This document shows, in pieces, positions 46,233 to 55,442 of a stretch of DNA of 64,000 bases. The notes under the pieces are model-generated. The model was not told the DNA's origin and searched no databases. It was given only the letters and a program-made list of their open reading frames with translations. The position numbers and the translations under genes are program-made. How positions within the stretch are numbered: the first letter of the stretch is position 1; each line of letters begins with the position of its first letter. Location: assembly GCA_029213195.1 (NCBI GenBank), contig JARGNI010000005.1:1-64000 (forward strand), in the 5' to 3' direction. This stretch comes from Verrucomicrobiales bacterium. Its GTDB lineage: Bacteria; Verrucomicrobiota; Verrucomicrobiia; Verrucomicrobiales; DEV007.

Positions 46233-49039
46233 GCCACGTCCCCGCCATCCGGACGCAACCGCGCACGGATCTCTCCGAGTATCGCCTCGCGCTGCATTTC
46301 CCACTCCGCCAATCCGATGGGGAGCAGAACGATGCCCGCTCTTCGAAGGGCGAGGTGACGATCAAAGGTCAACGCCTCCGACTGTGCCCCGGGGAAGCCG
46401 ATGACGTCGATCCCGACGCTTCGCTTCTGAAAACTGCAGAGCAAGTCGACCCGGTAGCCTCCAATCTCGAAATCGAGAGCCACCTCGATCCCTTCTTTTT
46501 CCAATGCATCGATCAGCTCCCCCGCAGGAGAGGAGATCCAAGAGGGTCGGCTCCCTGGTCCAACCCTGTTGGGTCCTTCCCTCGAAGCAGCGGAAGCGTC
46601 CGACAATGCCGCCACCCGGGAGAGATAGCGCCCGAGCAGCCCGTCCCCTCTGCGCACGGACTGGAAGGACGTGAAAATGCGATTTTCCAACCGAGCTCTC
46701 GTGATCGCGACATTAAACACATCCTCCCGCTCGAGAAACCGGTAGCTCGCCGATGGACTCTCATCATCGAGAGCCAGAGAAAGAAACATGACGTCCCTCT
46801 CCTCTCCCTGGAAGGAATGAGCCGTGCCGACAAGGAGCTCATTCTCCTCCATCAAGGCCATCGCCCTGGGATGATTTTCGATCCGTTTCTGAAATGCTTC
46901 CACCTGGGCGCGAAAGGGCGAAAGAATCCCGATCGAAAGTGGAGGCTTCTGCTCGGAGAGTTCGAGAATCTGCCTCAGCACTTCTTCCAGCTCGCATGCA
47001 TTCACCCCCTGCTCATTTCTCGTCCCATCGAGCGCATATCGCCGGAGAGCGAGTCCGCCATGACGGTCGATCTCCCGATGCCCCGTCATAATGGCAAGAC
47101 GCTGATCGTAAAAGGCCTCGTTGCTGAATGCGATGATCTCCGGGCGACTGCGAAAATGTTCGTTCAGGAAATGCACCTGCTCCTGGCTCTCGATCCGATC
47201 CGAAAGCAGGTCGACAAGGCTGACTCTTCGGAAATGAAATCGCTCCGCATCCTCAGGCGAAAGACGTTCCTGATCCGCGAAGTCGCGTTGCCTCGACAGT
47301 GGGAGAAAGGAAATATGCCGGAGTTGCTTGGGGTCCCCCGTAATCACTGCGCGCTTCCCCCGCGCCAGCGCGGGTAGGGCCGAGGCGATATCACATTGGG
47401 AGGCCTCGTCCACGATGACGAGGTCGAACATTTCGCTCTGCATCGGAAGAATGCGGTGGAGATCGCTGACCTTGGACAACCAGACCGGCAAGGCCGAGAG
47501 GAGCCCGGTCCAGTCGACTCCTCGAAAATACTCATCCTTCTTGTGAGTCGTCCTCGCCCGAATCCCTTTCGAGAACGCCTGAAAGGTCGGCCGATAGTGG
47601 TCCAGCGCGCTTCGCAGATAGTAGCTGCGCACCATCTTGAGGTGAGAAACCGTTCGTGACACCCTCTTATCGAGAAAGCTCCCCATCTGGATCGCGATCT
47701 CGAGGGAGAGCCGATCCTTCGCCGCGTGCTTTCGAATGCGCTTCTGCCTCCACCGCGTCAACCAGCCGGGATCCGGACGAGAGAGAATCTCTCCGGTTCT
47801 TTCGGCGGTTTCGCAGCGCTTCTCGAGGCAACGTTCGAGGTGCACCACACGCTCTCGAATCTTGCGAAGCTCTCGCGCATCCCTGACGACTTCCTTTCTT
47901 CCGACCGAAGTCCCGGCGTAGAGGCCGCAAAGCAGGTTCTCGATGAATTTCTTGAGCTGAGTAAGATAGCTCTTTCTCCCGGCCCGGACACAGACGCCTT
48001 CCAAATCGAGCCCCTGCTCGATCTTGTCGGCAACGACATCGACGGCATGATCCATTTTCGACACGATGAGAACGGACTCCCCCCGACTCATCGCCTCGAT
48101 GGCAAGAGAAGCAATTGTGAACGACTTCCCGGTTCCAGGAGGACCGACCGCGAGAGTCAGCGGGTGGCGTTTGGAGGATTGCAGAATCTCTTCCTGGGCA
48201 GGGCTGAGAATCGCCGGAAGGTGGCCTCCCAGCGAACCTTTCGCAGTCTTACCCGGGTTCTTCGCTGGCAGATCGAAGAGCGATCGGAGTGGAGCTGAAA
48301 GCGTCTCGGACTGGCAAGCCAACTCCTCGAGGTCATTGAGCACCCCACGCATTTCGGTCGACTTCTCCCCCAGGAAAAGCACCGCACCGGAAGCCAGGGC
48401 GAGCCCGGATTCTTTTTCCTCCCGTTCCCTCAAAACCCCATGAAGCCCTTTATCACTCAGCAGTTTTGGATAGCCTTCAAGCGGGCCGACCTCGAGGTCG
48501 GGCAGCTGTTCCACCAGAATCCGCTGCACCTCGGAAACACAGAATTCCGAGTGGCCAGTACCATCGACCGCATCCTCGATCCGGTTGATGAATTCATCGT
48601 CTCCCAACTGCTCAAGAAGCGAAAAGTTGAGGACGTTTCGCGAGGTATCGATGAGAAACTCGGCACCGCCCTCATCCTCCATGACCTGGGACACGGAAAC
48701 GGAGTAAAGCAACAAGGGAGCAAACACCGTGTTGCGACGTTTTCGGGAAGTCGGCTCCCCTTCCCATCGACCGACAAGGAAAACGGATCCATAGATCAAA
48801 TCTCGATCCTTCTCGTAAAGCTTCGCTTTGGTTGCGAGATCGGCCGCCCTCTTGCCAGGCACGAAGATCTGCCCCTCCAAGGTCGCCGAGGAAACGATCT
48901 CATCTTCCCCCGTCAGAAAGAGATGTCCATGAATCCGACTCGAGTCGAGATGAGAAAGCCCCACGCGACTCCCGTTCTCCCGGTAACAGGAGGCAAGATA
49001 ACGAAGAATCCCTGCCACTCGATTCTCTTCCTCCGGCAT
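46229..49039 (-). CDS. SF1 helicase fused to a DUF559/Vsr-like nuclease domain
   Basis: 936 residues from ATG 49039 (a GTG two codons upstream is also possible). The N-terminal ~250 residues are unassigned. The motor is UPF1/DNA2-like SF1: LSPAQEEILQSS (Q motif), GPPGTGKS (Walker A), VIVDEASQCDIASALPAL (Walker B), ITGDPKQLRHISF (motif III), NEHFRSRPEII (motif IV), LSPFRAQVEAF, GTAHSFQGEERDVMFLS and FNVAITRAR (motif VI). The last ~75 residues have LDFEIGGYRVDLLC, GIDVIGF and LTFDRHLALRRAGI, the E-x-D-type pattern of DUF559/Vsr-fold endonucleases. Such fusions occur in phage-defence and repair. It is coupled to nnrS (6 bases). Confidence 0.85.
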   Translation of the reverse strand: MPEEENRVAGILRYLASCYRENGSRVGLSHLDSSRIHGHLFLTGEDEIVSSATLEGQIFVPGKRAADLATKAKLYEKDRDLIYGSVFLVGRWEGEPTSRKRRNTVFAPLLLYSVSVSQVMEDEGGAEFLIDTSRNVLNFSLLEQLGDDEFINRIEDAVDGTGHSEFCVSEVQRILVEQLPDLEVGPLEGYPKLLSDKGLHGVLREREEKESGLALASGAVLFLGEKSTEMRGVLNDLEELACQSETLSAPLRSLFDLPAKNPGKTAKGSLGGHLPAILSPAQEEILQSSKRHPLTLAVGPPGTGKSFTIASLAIEAMSRGESVLIVSKMDHAVDVVADKIEQGLDLEGVCVRAGRKSYLTQLKKFIENLLCGLYAGTSVGRKEVVRDARELRKIRERVVHLERCLEKRCETAERTGEILSRPDPGWLTRWRQKRIRKHAAKDRLSLEIAIQMGSFLDKRVSRTVSHLKMVRSYYLRSALDHYRPTFQAFSKGIRARTTHKKDEYFRGVDWTGLLSALPVWLSKVSDLHRILPMQSEMFDLVIVDEASQCDIASALPALARGKRAVITGDPKQLRHISFLPLSRQRDFADQERLSPEDAERFHFRRVSLVDLLSDRIESQEQVHFLNEHFRSRPEIIAFSNEAFYDQRLAIMTGHREIDRHGGLALRRYALDGTRNEQGVNACELEEVLRQILELSEQKPPLSIGILSPFRAQVEAFQKRIENHPRAMALMEENELLVGTAHSFQGEERDVMFLSLALDDESPSASYRFLEREDVFNVAITRARLENRIFTSFQSVRRGDGLLGRYLSRVAALSDASAASREGPNRVGPGSRPSWISSPAGELIDALEKEGIEVALDFEIGGYRVDLLCSFQKRSVGIDVIGFPGAQSEALTFDRHLALRRAGIVLLPIGLAEWEMQREAILGEIRARLRPDGGDVA

Positions 49040-49045
49040 AAGCAC

Positions 49046-50242
49046 TTACCCTCCTCCCTCCTCGGGCGGTCGATTCCAGAGACACTTTCCGTTCTGCCAC
49101 CACCAAAGAACAAAAATCCCTACCAGCATGACGGCCGCATAGATGTGATGGGAAACTCTTGTCGTCGGGACAAGGTCGGCTGTCGCCCTCGTCGCCGCCG
49201 TAAGCAGAAGCAACCAGACAATCCAGCGCCAACGCAGGCTCTTCGGGGGAAGCCCTTTGAGATCTCCCCCGTGACCATGGGCGACACGATCTGCGACCAG
49301 CAACATGAGTTGGGTAAAGCCACAGAGAAAAAGCAGATGCTCGAAGGCAAACTCCTCCAGGGGCCAGGCTACACGGCAGAGAAACGACAGCACGATCAAA
49401 CCCAATCCGAAACGAAGGGTCCAGGCTCGAGTCGAGGGACTTCTAGCAGAGAGGAGAGCCGGAACCGCTCCAAAGCACCAGGCGAGAACCCCGGCGACTC
49501 GAAGAAGGTTCCCGAATCGGGTCGAGACGAAGGCCTCCACAAAGAACGAAACCAGGATGATCCCCGAAGAAATCCAGACCCAGCGAGCCCGGCGCGAGGC
49601 CCCGGCGGATTCGGGTTTTCCAGCTCCGCCTGGAGAGACGAAAAATCGAGGAAAGAGATAGGATCCCACCCCAAGGAGCGGCAGGAGGAGGAAGCCCTGG
49701 TAGCCAAGGAGACGATGAAGGTGAAACCACTCCGGCGACTTTTGAGCCCATCCCACCCCCCACCCAAGGAGCGTTATCGCAGCGAGAAGAACGGAGAGAA
49801 AAGCTACCGCAAAGCCGGGAGGAGGAAACTCGCGCTCCGCTTGGAACAGTCGCCGCCCGAGGATGACGAGGAGAAAAACAAAGGTCGAACAGAGAATGAG
49901 ATCCCCCTCTCCAATTGCCGCTCGCGCATAGGAAACCTGCCCGATCAACCAGAGGGAGCCGAGCAGGAACACCTCCCAGGCGCGAAGCGCTTCCGCTTCG
50001 AGGAAGCGAGGCCAGGCGGTCCCGAGGAACCCAAAAACAAAGGCAGCACCGAACCCGAAAATAAGCAGTCTCGGATGCTGGATCGCGGGATAAATCGGCC
50101 ACCAGCCGAAGTAGTGCATCGGCCAGAGAACGAGGCCGAACACCGCAGCAATCAGCCCAAGCGGAAAGAAGACCCGAAACGGTTCCGAAGCCCACAGAGG
50201 TCCCTCCGTGGGTCGGGTTTCGTATCGGGGGGGACGGCTCAT
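49046..50242 (-). CDS. nnrS: NnrS family haem-copper membrane protein
   Basis: 398 residues from ATG 50242 (MSRPPRYETRP). It has about twelve hydrophobic segments. NnrS-type features include PFRVFFPLGLIAAVFGL, the HPRLLIFGFGAAFVFGFLGTAWPRF segment, LGYQGFLLLPLLGVGSYLFPRFF and SHHIYAAVMLVG, with several membrane-embedded His residues. NnrS proteins bind haem and copper and protect against nitric-oxide-related stress. No nitrite or nitric oxide reductase is nearby. It lies upstream of the helicase gene, with a terminator on its upstream side. Confidence 0.85.
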   Translation of the reverse strand: MSRPPRYETRPTEGPLWASEPFRVFFPLGLIAAVFGLVLWPMHYFGWWPIYPAIQHPRLLIFGFGAAFVFGFLGTAWPRFLEAEALRAWEVFLLGSLWLIGQVSYARAAIGEGDLILCSTFVFLLVILGRRLFQAEREFPPPGFAVAFLSVLLAAITLLGWGVGWAQKSPEWFHLHRLLGYQGFLLLPLLGVGSYLFPRFFVSPGGAGKPESAGASRRARWVWISSGIILVSFFVEAFVSTRFGNLLRVAGVLAWCFGAVPALLSARSPSTRAWTLRFGLGLIVLSFLCRVAWPLEEFAFEHLLFLCGFTQLMLLVADRVAHGHGGDLKGLPPKSLRWRWIVWLLLLTAATRATADLVPTTRVSHHIYAAVMLVGIFVLWWWQNGKCLWNRPPEEGGG

Positions 50243-50245
50243 CAA

Positions 50246-50275
50246 CGAAAAGACCCACCCGGGTCAGGGTGGGTC
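50246..50275 (-). terminator. intrinsic terminator of the Gfo/Idh/MocA gene
   Basis: On the minus strand, GACCCACCC pairs perfectly with GGGTGGGTC (9 bp) around a 6-base loop, followed by TTTT. It separates the oxidoreductase transcript from nnrS, whose start is 4 bases further on. Confidence 0.85.
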
Positions 50276-50308
50276 ACAACGTAGACTCGGATGTTTTCCG
50301 AGGCGAGC

Positions 50309-51472
50309 TTAGACCTCGGGAAATTTGATCCACTTCTGATCCGAAGCAGAGCTTTCCACCGTGGCCTTGATGAAAGCGACGCCGGCCACTCCATCGTCGA
50401 CGTCGGGGAAATCGTAGCCACCTTCGGGGGCAGGATTTCCATCGATCTTGTCCGATATCGCCTGCGCGGCGGCGAGGTAGATATTGGCGAAAGCTTCGAT
50501 GAATCCTTCCGGGTGCGCGAAAGGAGTCCGGGTGAAGCCATGACCGGCGGCGGCTTCACTGATGTAGTCATTCCCCCGCCGGTAGATCTTCCGGGGAGCA
50601 TTCGCGTATTTCACGATCAACTCATTCGGATCTTCCTGGTGCCACTCGAGCGAAGCCTTGGTTCCGTAGACGCGGATATTGAGAGCATTCTCATCCCCGT
50701 TGGAAATCTGGGAAGCGTAGATGATTCCTTTGGCTCCCCCTTCGAAACGCACGAGATTGTTGCCATCGTCGTCGAGTTCCCGGCCTGGAATGAACGCGGT
50801 CAGCTCCGAGCAGATCTCGTCGATCTCGAGCCCCGTGATGTAACGGATGAGGTTGTGAGCATGGGTCCCAATGTCTCCCATGCAGTTCGAGATCCCTGCG
50901 ATCTTGGGATCAGAACGCCAGTTGTTGATTTTGCCCTGTCCTTCTCCTTCGACATCGCCGACCGCATAGCCCTGGGGATACTCAGCCACGATCTTGAGGA
51001 TTCGCCCGAGGTCTCCATCCTCGACCATCCGCTTGGCCTCCTTGACCATCGGATAGCCCGTGTAGTTGTGAGTCAGCGCAAAGATCTGGTCGCTGTTGTT
51101 CACGATCTCACGAAGCTCGAGAGCCTGCTCGTAAGTCTGCGTCATCGGCTTATCGCAAATGACATTGAACCCTGCCTCGATGAAACATTTCGCGACATCG
51201 AAGTGAAGGTGATTCTGAACCACGATGGAAACGAAATCGATCTTGTCCTCCCGAGCGGCCTCCTTCTCTGCCATCTCCTGGTAACTGGCGTAGACGCGAT
51301 CCGGATCGAGAAAAAAGTCCTCACCAGAGAGCTTGGATTTCTCCGGATCTGAAGAAAAGCAGCCCGCTACGAGCTCAATTTTGCCATCGAGGTTGGCAGC
51401 CATCCGGTGGACCTGGCCAATGAAGGCTCCACGGCCGCCACCGACCATTCCCATGCGTAGTTTTCGATTCAT
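50309..51472 (-). CDS. Gfo/Idh/MocA-family oxidoreductase
   Basis: 387 residues. The N-terminal Rossmann domain has GMVGGGRGAFIGQVHRMAA and, after a VSIVVQNHLH strand, the conserved CDKPMTQ (EKP-like) motif. The C-terminal alpha/beta domain includes NWRSDPKIAGISNCMGDIGTHAHN, typical of the inositol dehydrogenase group. It oxidises or isomerises a sugar or inositol with NAD(P). No signal peptide. The substrate cannot be named. It is a single-gene unit ended by a strong terminator. Confidence 0.92.
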   Translation of the reverse strand: MNRKLRMGMVGGGRGAFIGQVHRMAANLDGKIELVAGCFSSDPEKSKLSGEDFFLDPDRVYASYQEMAEKEAAREDKIDFVSIVVQNHLHFDVAKCFIEAGFNVICDKPMTQTYEQALELREIVNNSDQIFALTHNYTGYPMVKEAKRMVEDGDLGRILKIVAEYPQGYAVGDVEGEGQGKINNWRSDPKIAGISNCMGDIGTHAHNLIRYITGLEIDEICSELTAFIPGRELDDDGNNLVRFEGGAKGIIYASQISNGDENALNIRVYGTKASLEWHQEDPNELIVKYANAPRKIYRRGNDYISEAAAGHGFTRTPFAHPEGFIEAFANIYLAAAQAISDKIDGNPAPEGGYDFPDVDDGVAGVAFIKATVESSASDQKWIKFPEV

Positions 51473-51636
51473 AAGGTTGATTCCAGTGTGTCAGAAAAGG
51501 TGAGCGGAAGCCTAGCAAACCGGACTGGAAAAGCAAGGTGAGGGATCACCCGCCTGCGGCAAACTCTCTCGATGAAAAAAACCGAGATATGTCCTCCTCG
51601 CCGATATTTCAGCGGCAAGCCCGTGGATTCGACACC

Positions 51637-52554
51637 CTAGGCGGTCGCTACGGCGAGTTCTTCGTCTGGCGTCTCGGCGAGAAAGTTCATCGCCTTGCAA
51701 AGCTTCGCCATAACAAAAGGATGAAGCAGCGGGCCAAAGGCCAGGAAACAACCGATACAGAAGGCAAGAAAAAGCCCACTTGGCACTTCGGGAGCGCCCT
51801 GGACTTGAGACTGCTCCTTCAGAAGATTGTAGTCCTGCGCCCAGCCGTGATAGCAGACGAAAATCCAGTAGTAGTTGAAGAAAGGAATGAAGAGAAATCC
51901 GATCGCCTTTCCTGGCGTGCTCCGAACTCCGGGCAGGATCTGCAAGAGGGTCCAGCCCCGATGAAGATAGATCAGGGTGAAAATTGCATAGAGGATCAAC
52001 CCGATGGGATAGAGAATCATCCCCCCAAACATCAAGCCCATGGCAAGAGGGCTCGGCTCGGTAGGAACAAAGTCTTCGCTCGCCATTTCTTCAAACGAAG
52101 GAGCCGTGGCCCCGACCAGAGCTCCCGCGACCATAAACATGACGATCCCGAGGGCAAAGATCCCAAGAGACCATCCCAATGTGGAGAATTTCCCGCCTTT
52201 CTTTCCGCCAACGCCAGCGGAGGCATGGGCCGCACCACGCCGGGCTGGAGCGGCCTTGCGACTTGCGGGCCCTTTGCGTGCCGCCATACCGGGTCTCGCG
52301 ATCTTCGTGCTGGCGACCCTAGGGTTACCCGTCGCCACAGCAGGAACAGCTGCCTGCGGCGCGGCGGCAGCAAAGATCGGTGCCAATTGGTTGAAGGATT
52401 GAGCTGGGGTCCACTCGGCCATGCCCTCGCACCAGAGATGATCTGTAGGCAAGACTTGTTGGTTCTGCGCCATCTGCACCAGCTGTTCGCCCGGATATGG
52501 ACCATACTGCTGACCGTCGCGTGACAATTGATAGGATGTAGTAGTCAGGTCCAT
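51637..52554 (-). CDS. GYF_2 (DUF4339) domain membrane protein
   Basis: 305 residues from ATG 52554 (MDLTTTSYQLSRDG). Residues 5-60 form a GYF_2 domain (QYGPYPGEQLVQMAQNQQV, LWCEGMAEWTPAQ), thought to bind proline-rich peptides. A basic Ala/Arg/Lys linker (about 85-125) precedes four hydrophobic segments: GIFALGIVMFMVAGALVG, MFGGMILYPIGLILYAIF, IGFLFIPFFNYYWIFVCYHG and LAFCIGCFLAFGPLLHPF. The fusion is frequent in Planctomycetes and Verrucomicrobia; function unknown. Upstream lie 120 bases shared with the end of the MFS gene. Confidence 0.85.
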   Translation of the reverse strand: MDLTTTSYQLSRDGQQYGPYPGEQLVQMAQNQQVLPTDHLWCEGMAEWTPAQSFNQLAPIFAAAAPQAAVPAVATGNPRVASTKIARPGMAARKGPASRKAAPARRGAAHASAGVGGKKGGKFSTLGWSLGIFALGIVMFMVAGALVGATAPSFEEMASEDFVPTEPSPLAMGLMFGGMILYPIGLILYAIFTLIYLHRGWTLLQILPGVRSTPGKAIGFLFIPFFNYYWIFVCYHGWAQDYNLLKEQSQVQGAPEVPSGLFLAFCIGCFLAFGPLLHPFVMAKLCKAMNFLAETPDEELAVATA

Positions 52555-52674
52555 AAGTCGATAGAGCAGTTGATTCCAACCTGCATGAGAAGTCAAGATA
52601 GAGAATTGTTACCCATCCCTCCTATCGGCTTGGTTCCATCCACGAAAACAGAAGCTTAGCATATTGTGCCTAGG

Positions 52675-53901
52675 TCAATCTGTAGATTTCTCCGGATCCA
52701 CTGCCCGAGCCGGATTCAGCAGCATCAGTCCCGTCGCCAGGACTCCAAGAACCGCCATTCCCCACCAGAGAAGGGATGGATTCGATTCGTAGAGCACCAG
52801 TCCGAGACCAGGAGCCACGGCGTGATTCAGGCTCCAGGTGAACCCGACTGCTGCACTGTATCGTCCCCGCATCTTCTCCGGAGCCAGCTCGGCAAGATAG
52901 GCACTTGAAACCGGCATCGAAATCATCTCGCCCACCGTGAAAACGACTAGAGCGATCGCGACGACGATCCAGCCGCTCGCGAGTCCGTTGATCGACACCC
53001 CGATTCCGCAGAGCAGGTATCCGACGCCAATGAAGCCCCGTGTCGGGAGCCGCCTTCCGAGTTGGCTGATCGGGATCTCGAAGATCGCGATGACGAAACC
53101 GCTTCCGGCCATGAGCAGGCCATATACAGTTTTGGGATACCCAAGATCTGTTATCAGCCGAGCAACGGAACCGCCCCACTGGAAGAAGGCGCCCACCGCG
53201 AGCAACTGGGCAAAGAAGAAGGCGACGAACGCACGGTTCTCGATCATGTGCTGAAGCGCAGGCTTCCATCGGCTTTTGCGACTGGAAGTTCTCACTCCAT
53301 GAGGCAGCGTCACCATCGCAAGCACGCCATAAATCGTCGAGGTCACGAAATCGCCAATGAAGAGCCAGGCAAAGTTCTTCTCGGCAAGAAATCCGGCCAC
53401 TGCCATTCCACAGGCAAAACCCAGGTTCACCGCCCACCGCACAATCGCATAGGCCGTCACTCGTCGTTCCCCCGGAACCACATCCGTAATCAGCGAATTC
53501 GCTGCGGGATGATAAACCCCATGGGTCGCACCGACGAGGAACCCGGCCCAGAGGTAGCCGAAAAACGAATCGACCTGCCAGAGGAAGAGCATCGAGATAC
53601 CTCCCCCGATCAGACCAATGCCCATGGTGTACTTCCGCCCGATCAGATCGGAAAGACGCCCACCCGCGACCATCGCGAGAAGACCTCCTCCCGCGATCGA
53701 AGCAAAGACCCAGGCGATCTGCCCTGCGGAATATCCCCCCTCGTCGAGATAGAGAGTCAGGAAAGGAACCACGAAGGTTCCGAAGCGGTTGATAAAAACT
53801 CCCGCAAACAGGATCCAGACGACACGTGGAAGCGCTCGGACCTGCTCGACGAGCGTTTCCGATGACCGGTGTTTCACGTTGTTGCCTGGTTCTGTCTCCA
53901 T
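52675..53901 (-). CDS. MFS transporter
   Basis: 408 residues with twelve predicted membrane segments. The loop 2-3 signature of the major facilitator superfamily is visible as GGRLSDLIGRKYTMGIG, following WVFASIAGGGLLAMVAG. Other membrane stretches include FLVGATHGVYHPAANSLI and IVVAIALVVFTVGEMISMP. It resembles drug:H+ antiporter-1 type exporters, but the substrate is unknown. It follows the 43-residue gene and its terminator on the same strand, so it probably has its own promoter near 53910-53970. Confidence 0.9.
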   Translation of the reverse strand: METEPGNNVKHRSSETLVEQVRALPRVVWILFAGVFINRFGTFVVPFLTLYLDEGGYSAGQIAWVFASIAGGGLLAMVAGGRLSDLIGRKYTMGIGLIGGGISMLFLWQVDSFFGYLWAGFLVGATHGVYHPAANSLITDVVPGERRVTAYAIVRWAVNLGFACGMAVAGFLAEKNFAWLFIGDFVTSTIYGVLAMVTLPHGVRTSSRKSRWKPALQHMIENRAFVAFFFAQLLAVGAFFQWGGSVARLITDLGYPKTVYGLLMAGSGFVIAIFEIPISQLGRRLPTRGFIGVGYLLCGIGVSINGLASGWIVVAIALVVFTVGEMISMPVSSAYLAELAPEKMRGRYSAAVGFTWSLNHAVAPGLGLVLYESNPSLLWWGMAVLGVLATGLMLLNPARAVDPEKSTD

Positions 53902-53974
53902 GGGATCTGGTGTTGGCGGATGGATTCTGGACTCCGCTCACAGAACCCCTGCCTTCCGAAATTCTTTCACGGGC

Positions 53975-54008
53975 AAAAAAAAACCCGCTCGAGTTTCGAG
54001 CAGGGTTT
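53975..54008 (-). terminator. intrinsic terminator of the 43-aa gene
   Basis: On the minus strand, AAACCC-t-GCTCGA pairs with TCGAGC-GGGTTT around an AAC loop (12 pairs, one bulge), followed by nine T residues. It lies 43 bases after the small gene's stop and shows that a separate transcript ends here. Confidence 0.9.
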
Positions 54009-54050
54009 CGTGAGAAAAGATCGGATTGTCCGAAGGTGTTCAGGAAAACT

Positions 54051-54182
54051 CTACTCGCTGCTTAAGAATGGTCGAAAAGCTCGCGCTTGAATCGCAGATG
54101 CAGGGGCATACCACATCGCTTTCCCATCCGAGAATAGCTCGGTGGAAGGCGCGTTGAAAAGGTGGTTCCCAATGGAGGTCAT
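54051..54182 (-). CDS. small protein, 43 aa, between two terminators
   Basis: ATG 54182 to TAG 54051. The product begins MTSIGNHLFNAPSTELF, has KAMWYAPASAIQARAF in the middle and ends RPFLSSE. It has no membrane segment or signal peptide. Support comes from context: the gene is flanked by a terminator upstream (end of the Gfo/Idh/MocA gene, 54260-54288) and its own strong terminator downstream, and the interval has no other use. A purine-rich ACGGAAA lies about 10 bases before the start. I do not know a family; it may be lineage-restricted. A small RNA is the alternative. Confidence 0.55.
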   Translation of the reverse strand: MTSIGNHLFNAPSTELFSDGKAMWYAPASAIQARAFRPFLSSE

Positions 54183-54259
54183 GAGATTTTCCGTCGTGCA
54201 AACTGCTCTACCCCAGCAGATTGGCAAGGAAATTTCTTCAAGACGCTACCCACCAAACG

Positions 54260-54288
54260 AAAAAAGGCGCGGGGATCTCCCGCGCCTT
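54260..54288 (-). terminator. intrinsic terminator of the second Gfo/Idh/MocA gene
   Basis: On the minus strand, AAGGCGCGGG pairs perfectly with CCCGCGCCTT (10 bp) around a 5-base loop, followed by a run of six T residues (the last two stem T's and four more). It lies 27 bases after the stop codon. Confidence 0.93.
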
Positions 54289-54314
54289 CTCCGAAGAAAA
54301 CAAATCCTCAGCGG

Positions 54315-55391
54315 TCAGATTGCAACTGGCTTTCCGGTCGCGGCAGCTTCATACACTGCGTCGATGATCTGCATCAGAGCAAGCCCCTGTTCCGCATTGT
54401 TGAGAGGCTCTGCCTTGCCCTCGATAGCATCGACAAAATTGGCTGCGGAGTTGATCCGCCCCATGTCTTCGCATTCCTCCACCTCGATAACCTTGTCGAC
54501 AGACTTTCCGTCCTCCTGGACATAAAGTTCGCAAGTGTCGATCGCAGTTTCATCATCACCATCGGAACCAAAAAGACGCTCGACCTTGCCGCCGGCAGTG
54601 ACACCCTGGAAGACCACAGAGACTTCCTCGCGCTTCACCATCTCAGCCCAGGACATCTGGAAGCTGAGGGTCTGCCCCGTTTCAAACATCACGAAACCGT
54701 GAGCGGCCGACTCCACGTCGGTGACACCGCCCTCGCGATCAGGGATTCCCCAGGGCCCCTTGAAATCCTTGTTCGTAATGTGATCGTCAAAGGTTTGCCC
54801 CATCACATAGCTGGGCTTGGGATTGCCCATGAAATACATCGCAAGATCCAGCATGTGGAGCAGGTCAATCACGGGACCGCCGCCGGAAAGCGCCTTGGTC
54901 GTGAACCAGCCCCCAAAGCCGGGGATTCCCGTGCGTCGGCACCACTTGGCCTGTGCCGAGTTGATCTTCCCAACCGTGCCATCATCGATGAATTTCTTCA
55001 TCTCCCGTGACTCGGGGCGAGCCCGATTGTTGAAGTTGAACATGAGATGCTTGCCGCTGGCATCCCGAGCCGCAATCATGTCGTGCACCTCCGCAGCCGA
55101 GATCGCAGGAGGTTTCTCACAGAAGACGTGCTTTCCCGCCTCGAGCGCCTGGATTGCGAGAGGAGCATGAAACTTATTGGGAACGATGATACTGACCGCA
55201 TCGATATCGCTGGCGAGCATTTCTGCGACATCGCCGTAAGCGTTGGGAATGTCATTCGCGGCCGCGGAACTTTTTGCCGCTTCGAGATTCACATCCGCCA
55301 TGGCGACGACTTCAGCGCCTGCCTGTCGAAATCCTTGAATATGATAATGGGCCATTCCGCCCGCTCCGATCACTCCTACTTTTGTTGCCAT
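54315..55391 (-). CDS. Gfo/Idh/MocA-family oxidoreductase
   Basis: 358 residues. The Rossmann fingerprint GVIGAGGMAHYHIQGF is at the N-terminus, VSIIVPNKFHAPLAIQALEA follows, and the catalytic-region motif is CEKPPAIS. The second domain includes KWCRRTGIPGFGGWFTTKAL and GGPVIDLLHMLD, where the Asp and His of the usual active site lie. A sugar or cyclitol dehydrogenase is likely, with unknown substrate. It is a single-gene unit with its own terminator. Confidence 0.92.
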   Translation of the reverse strand: MATKVGVIGAGGMAHYHIQGFRQAGAEVVAMADVNLEAAKSSAAANDIPNAYGDVAEMLASDIDAVSIIVPNKFHAPLAIQALEAGKHVFCEKPPAISAAEVHDMIAARDASGKHLMFNFNNRARPESREMKKFIDDGTVGKINSAQAKWCRRTGIPGFGGWFTTKALSGGGPVIDLLHMLDLAMYFMGNPKPSYVMGQTFDDHITNKDFKGPWGIPDREGGVTDVESAAHGFVMFETGQTLSFQMSWAEMVKREEVSVVFQGVTAGGKVERLFGSDGDDETAIDTCELYVQEDGKSVDKVIEVEECEDMGRINSAANFVDAIEGKAEPLNNAEQGLALMQIIDAVYEAAATGKPVAI

Positions 55392-55442
55392 GTTATTTTG
55401 ATGATACCCCGAAATGACTCGGGAAATGGATTGGTTTGAAAT

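Noticed and set aside
45033-46304. A 423-codon minus-strand frame antisense to the DUF1501 gene
   Set aside because: DUF1501 motifs and overlap with the DUF1549 gene fix the plus-strand reading.
48440-50284. A 614-codon plus-strand frame antisense to nnrS and the helicase
   Set aside because: The product is an Arg/Pro/Glu-rich low-complexity stretch, as expected from the reverse of membrane-protein codons.
52670-53941. A second 423-codon frame on the minus strand over the MFS gene
   Set aside because: It is Arg/Ser-rich and lacks hydrophobic segments; the overlapping frame gives a proper 12-helix transporter.
54010-54260. A structured small RNA (6S, SRP or tRNA-like) between the two terminators
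   Set aside because: I compared it with 6S and 4.5S features and tRNA T-loop consensus and saw no match; a small coding gene explains the interval better, though an RNA is not excluded.
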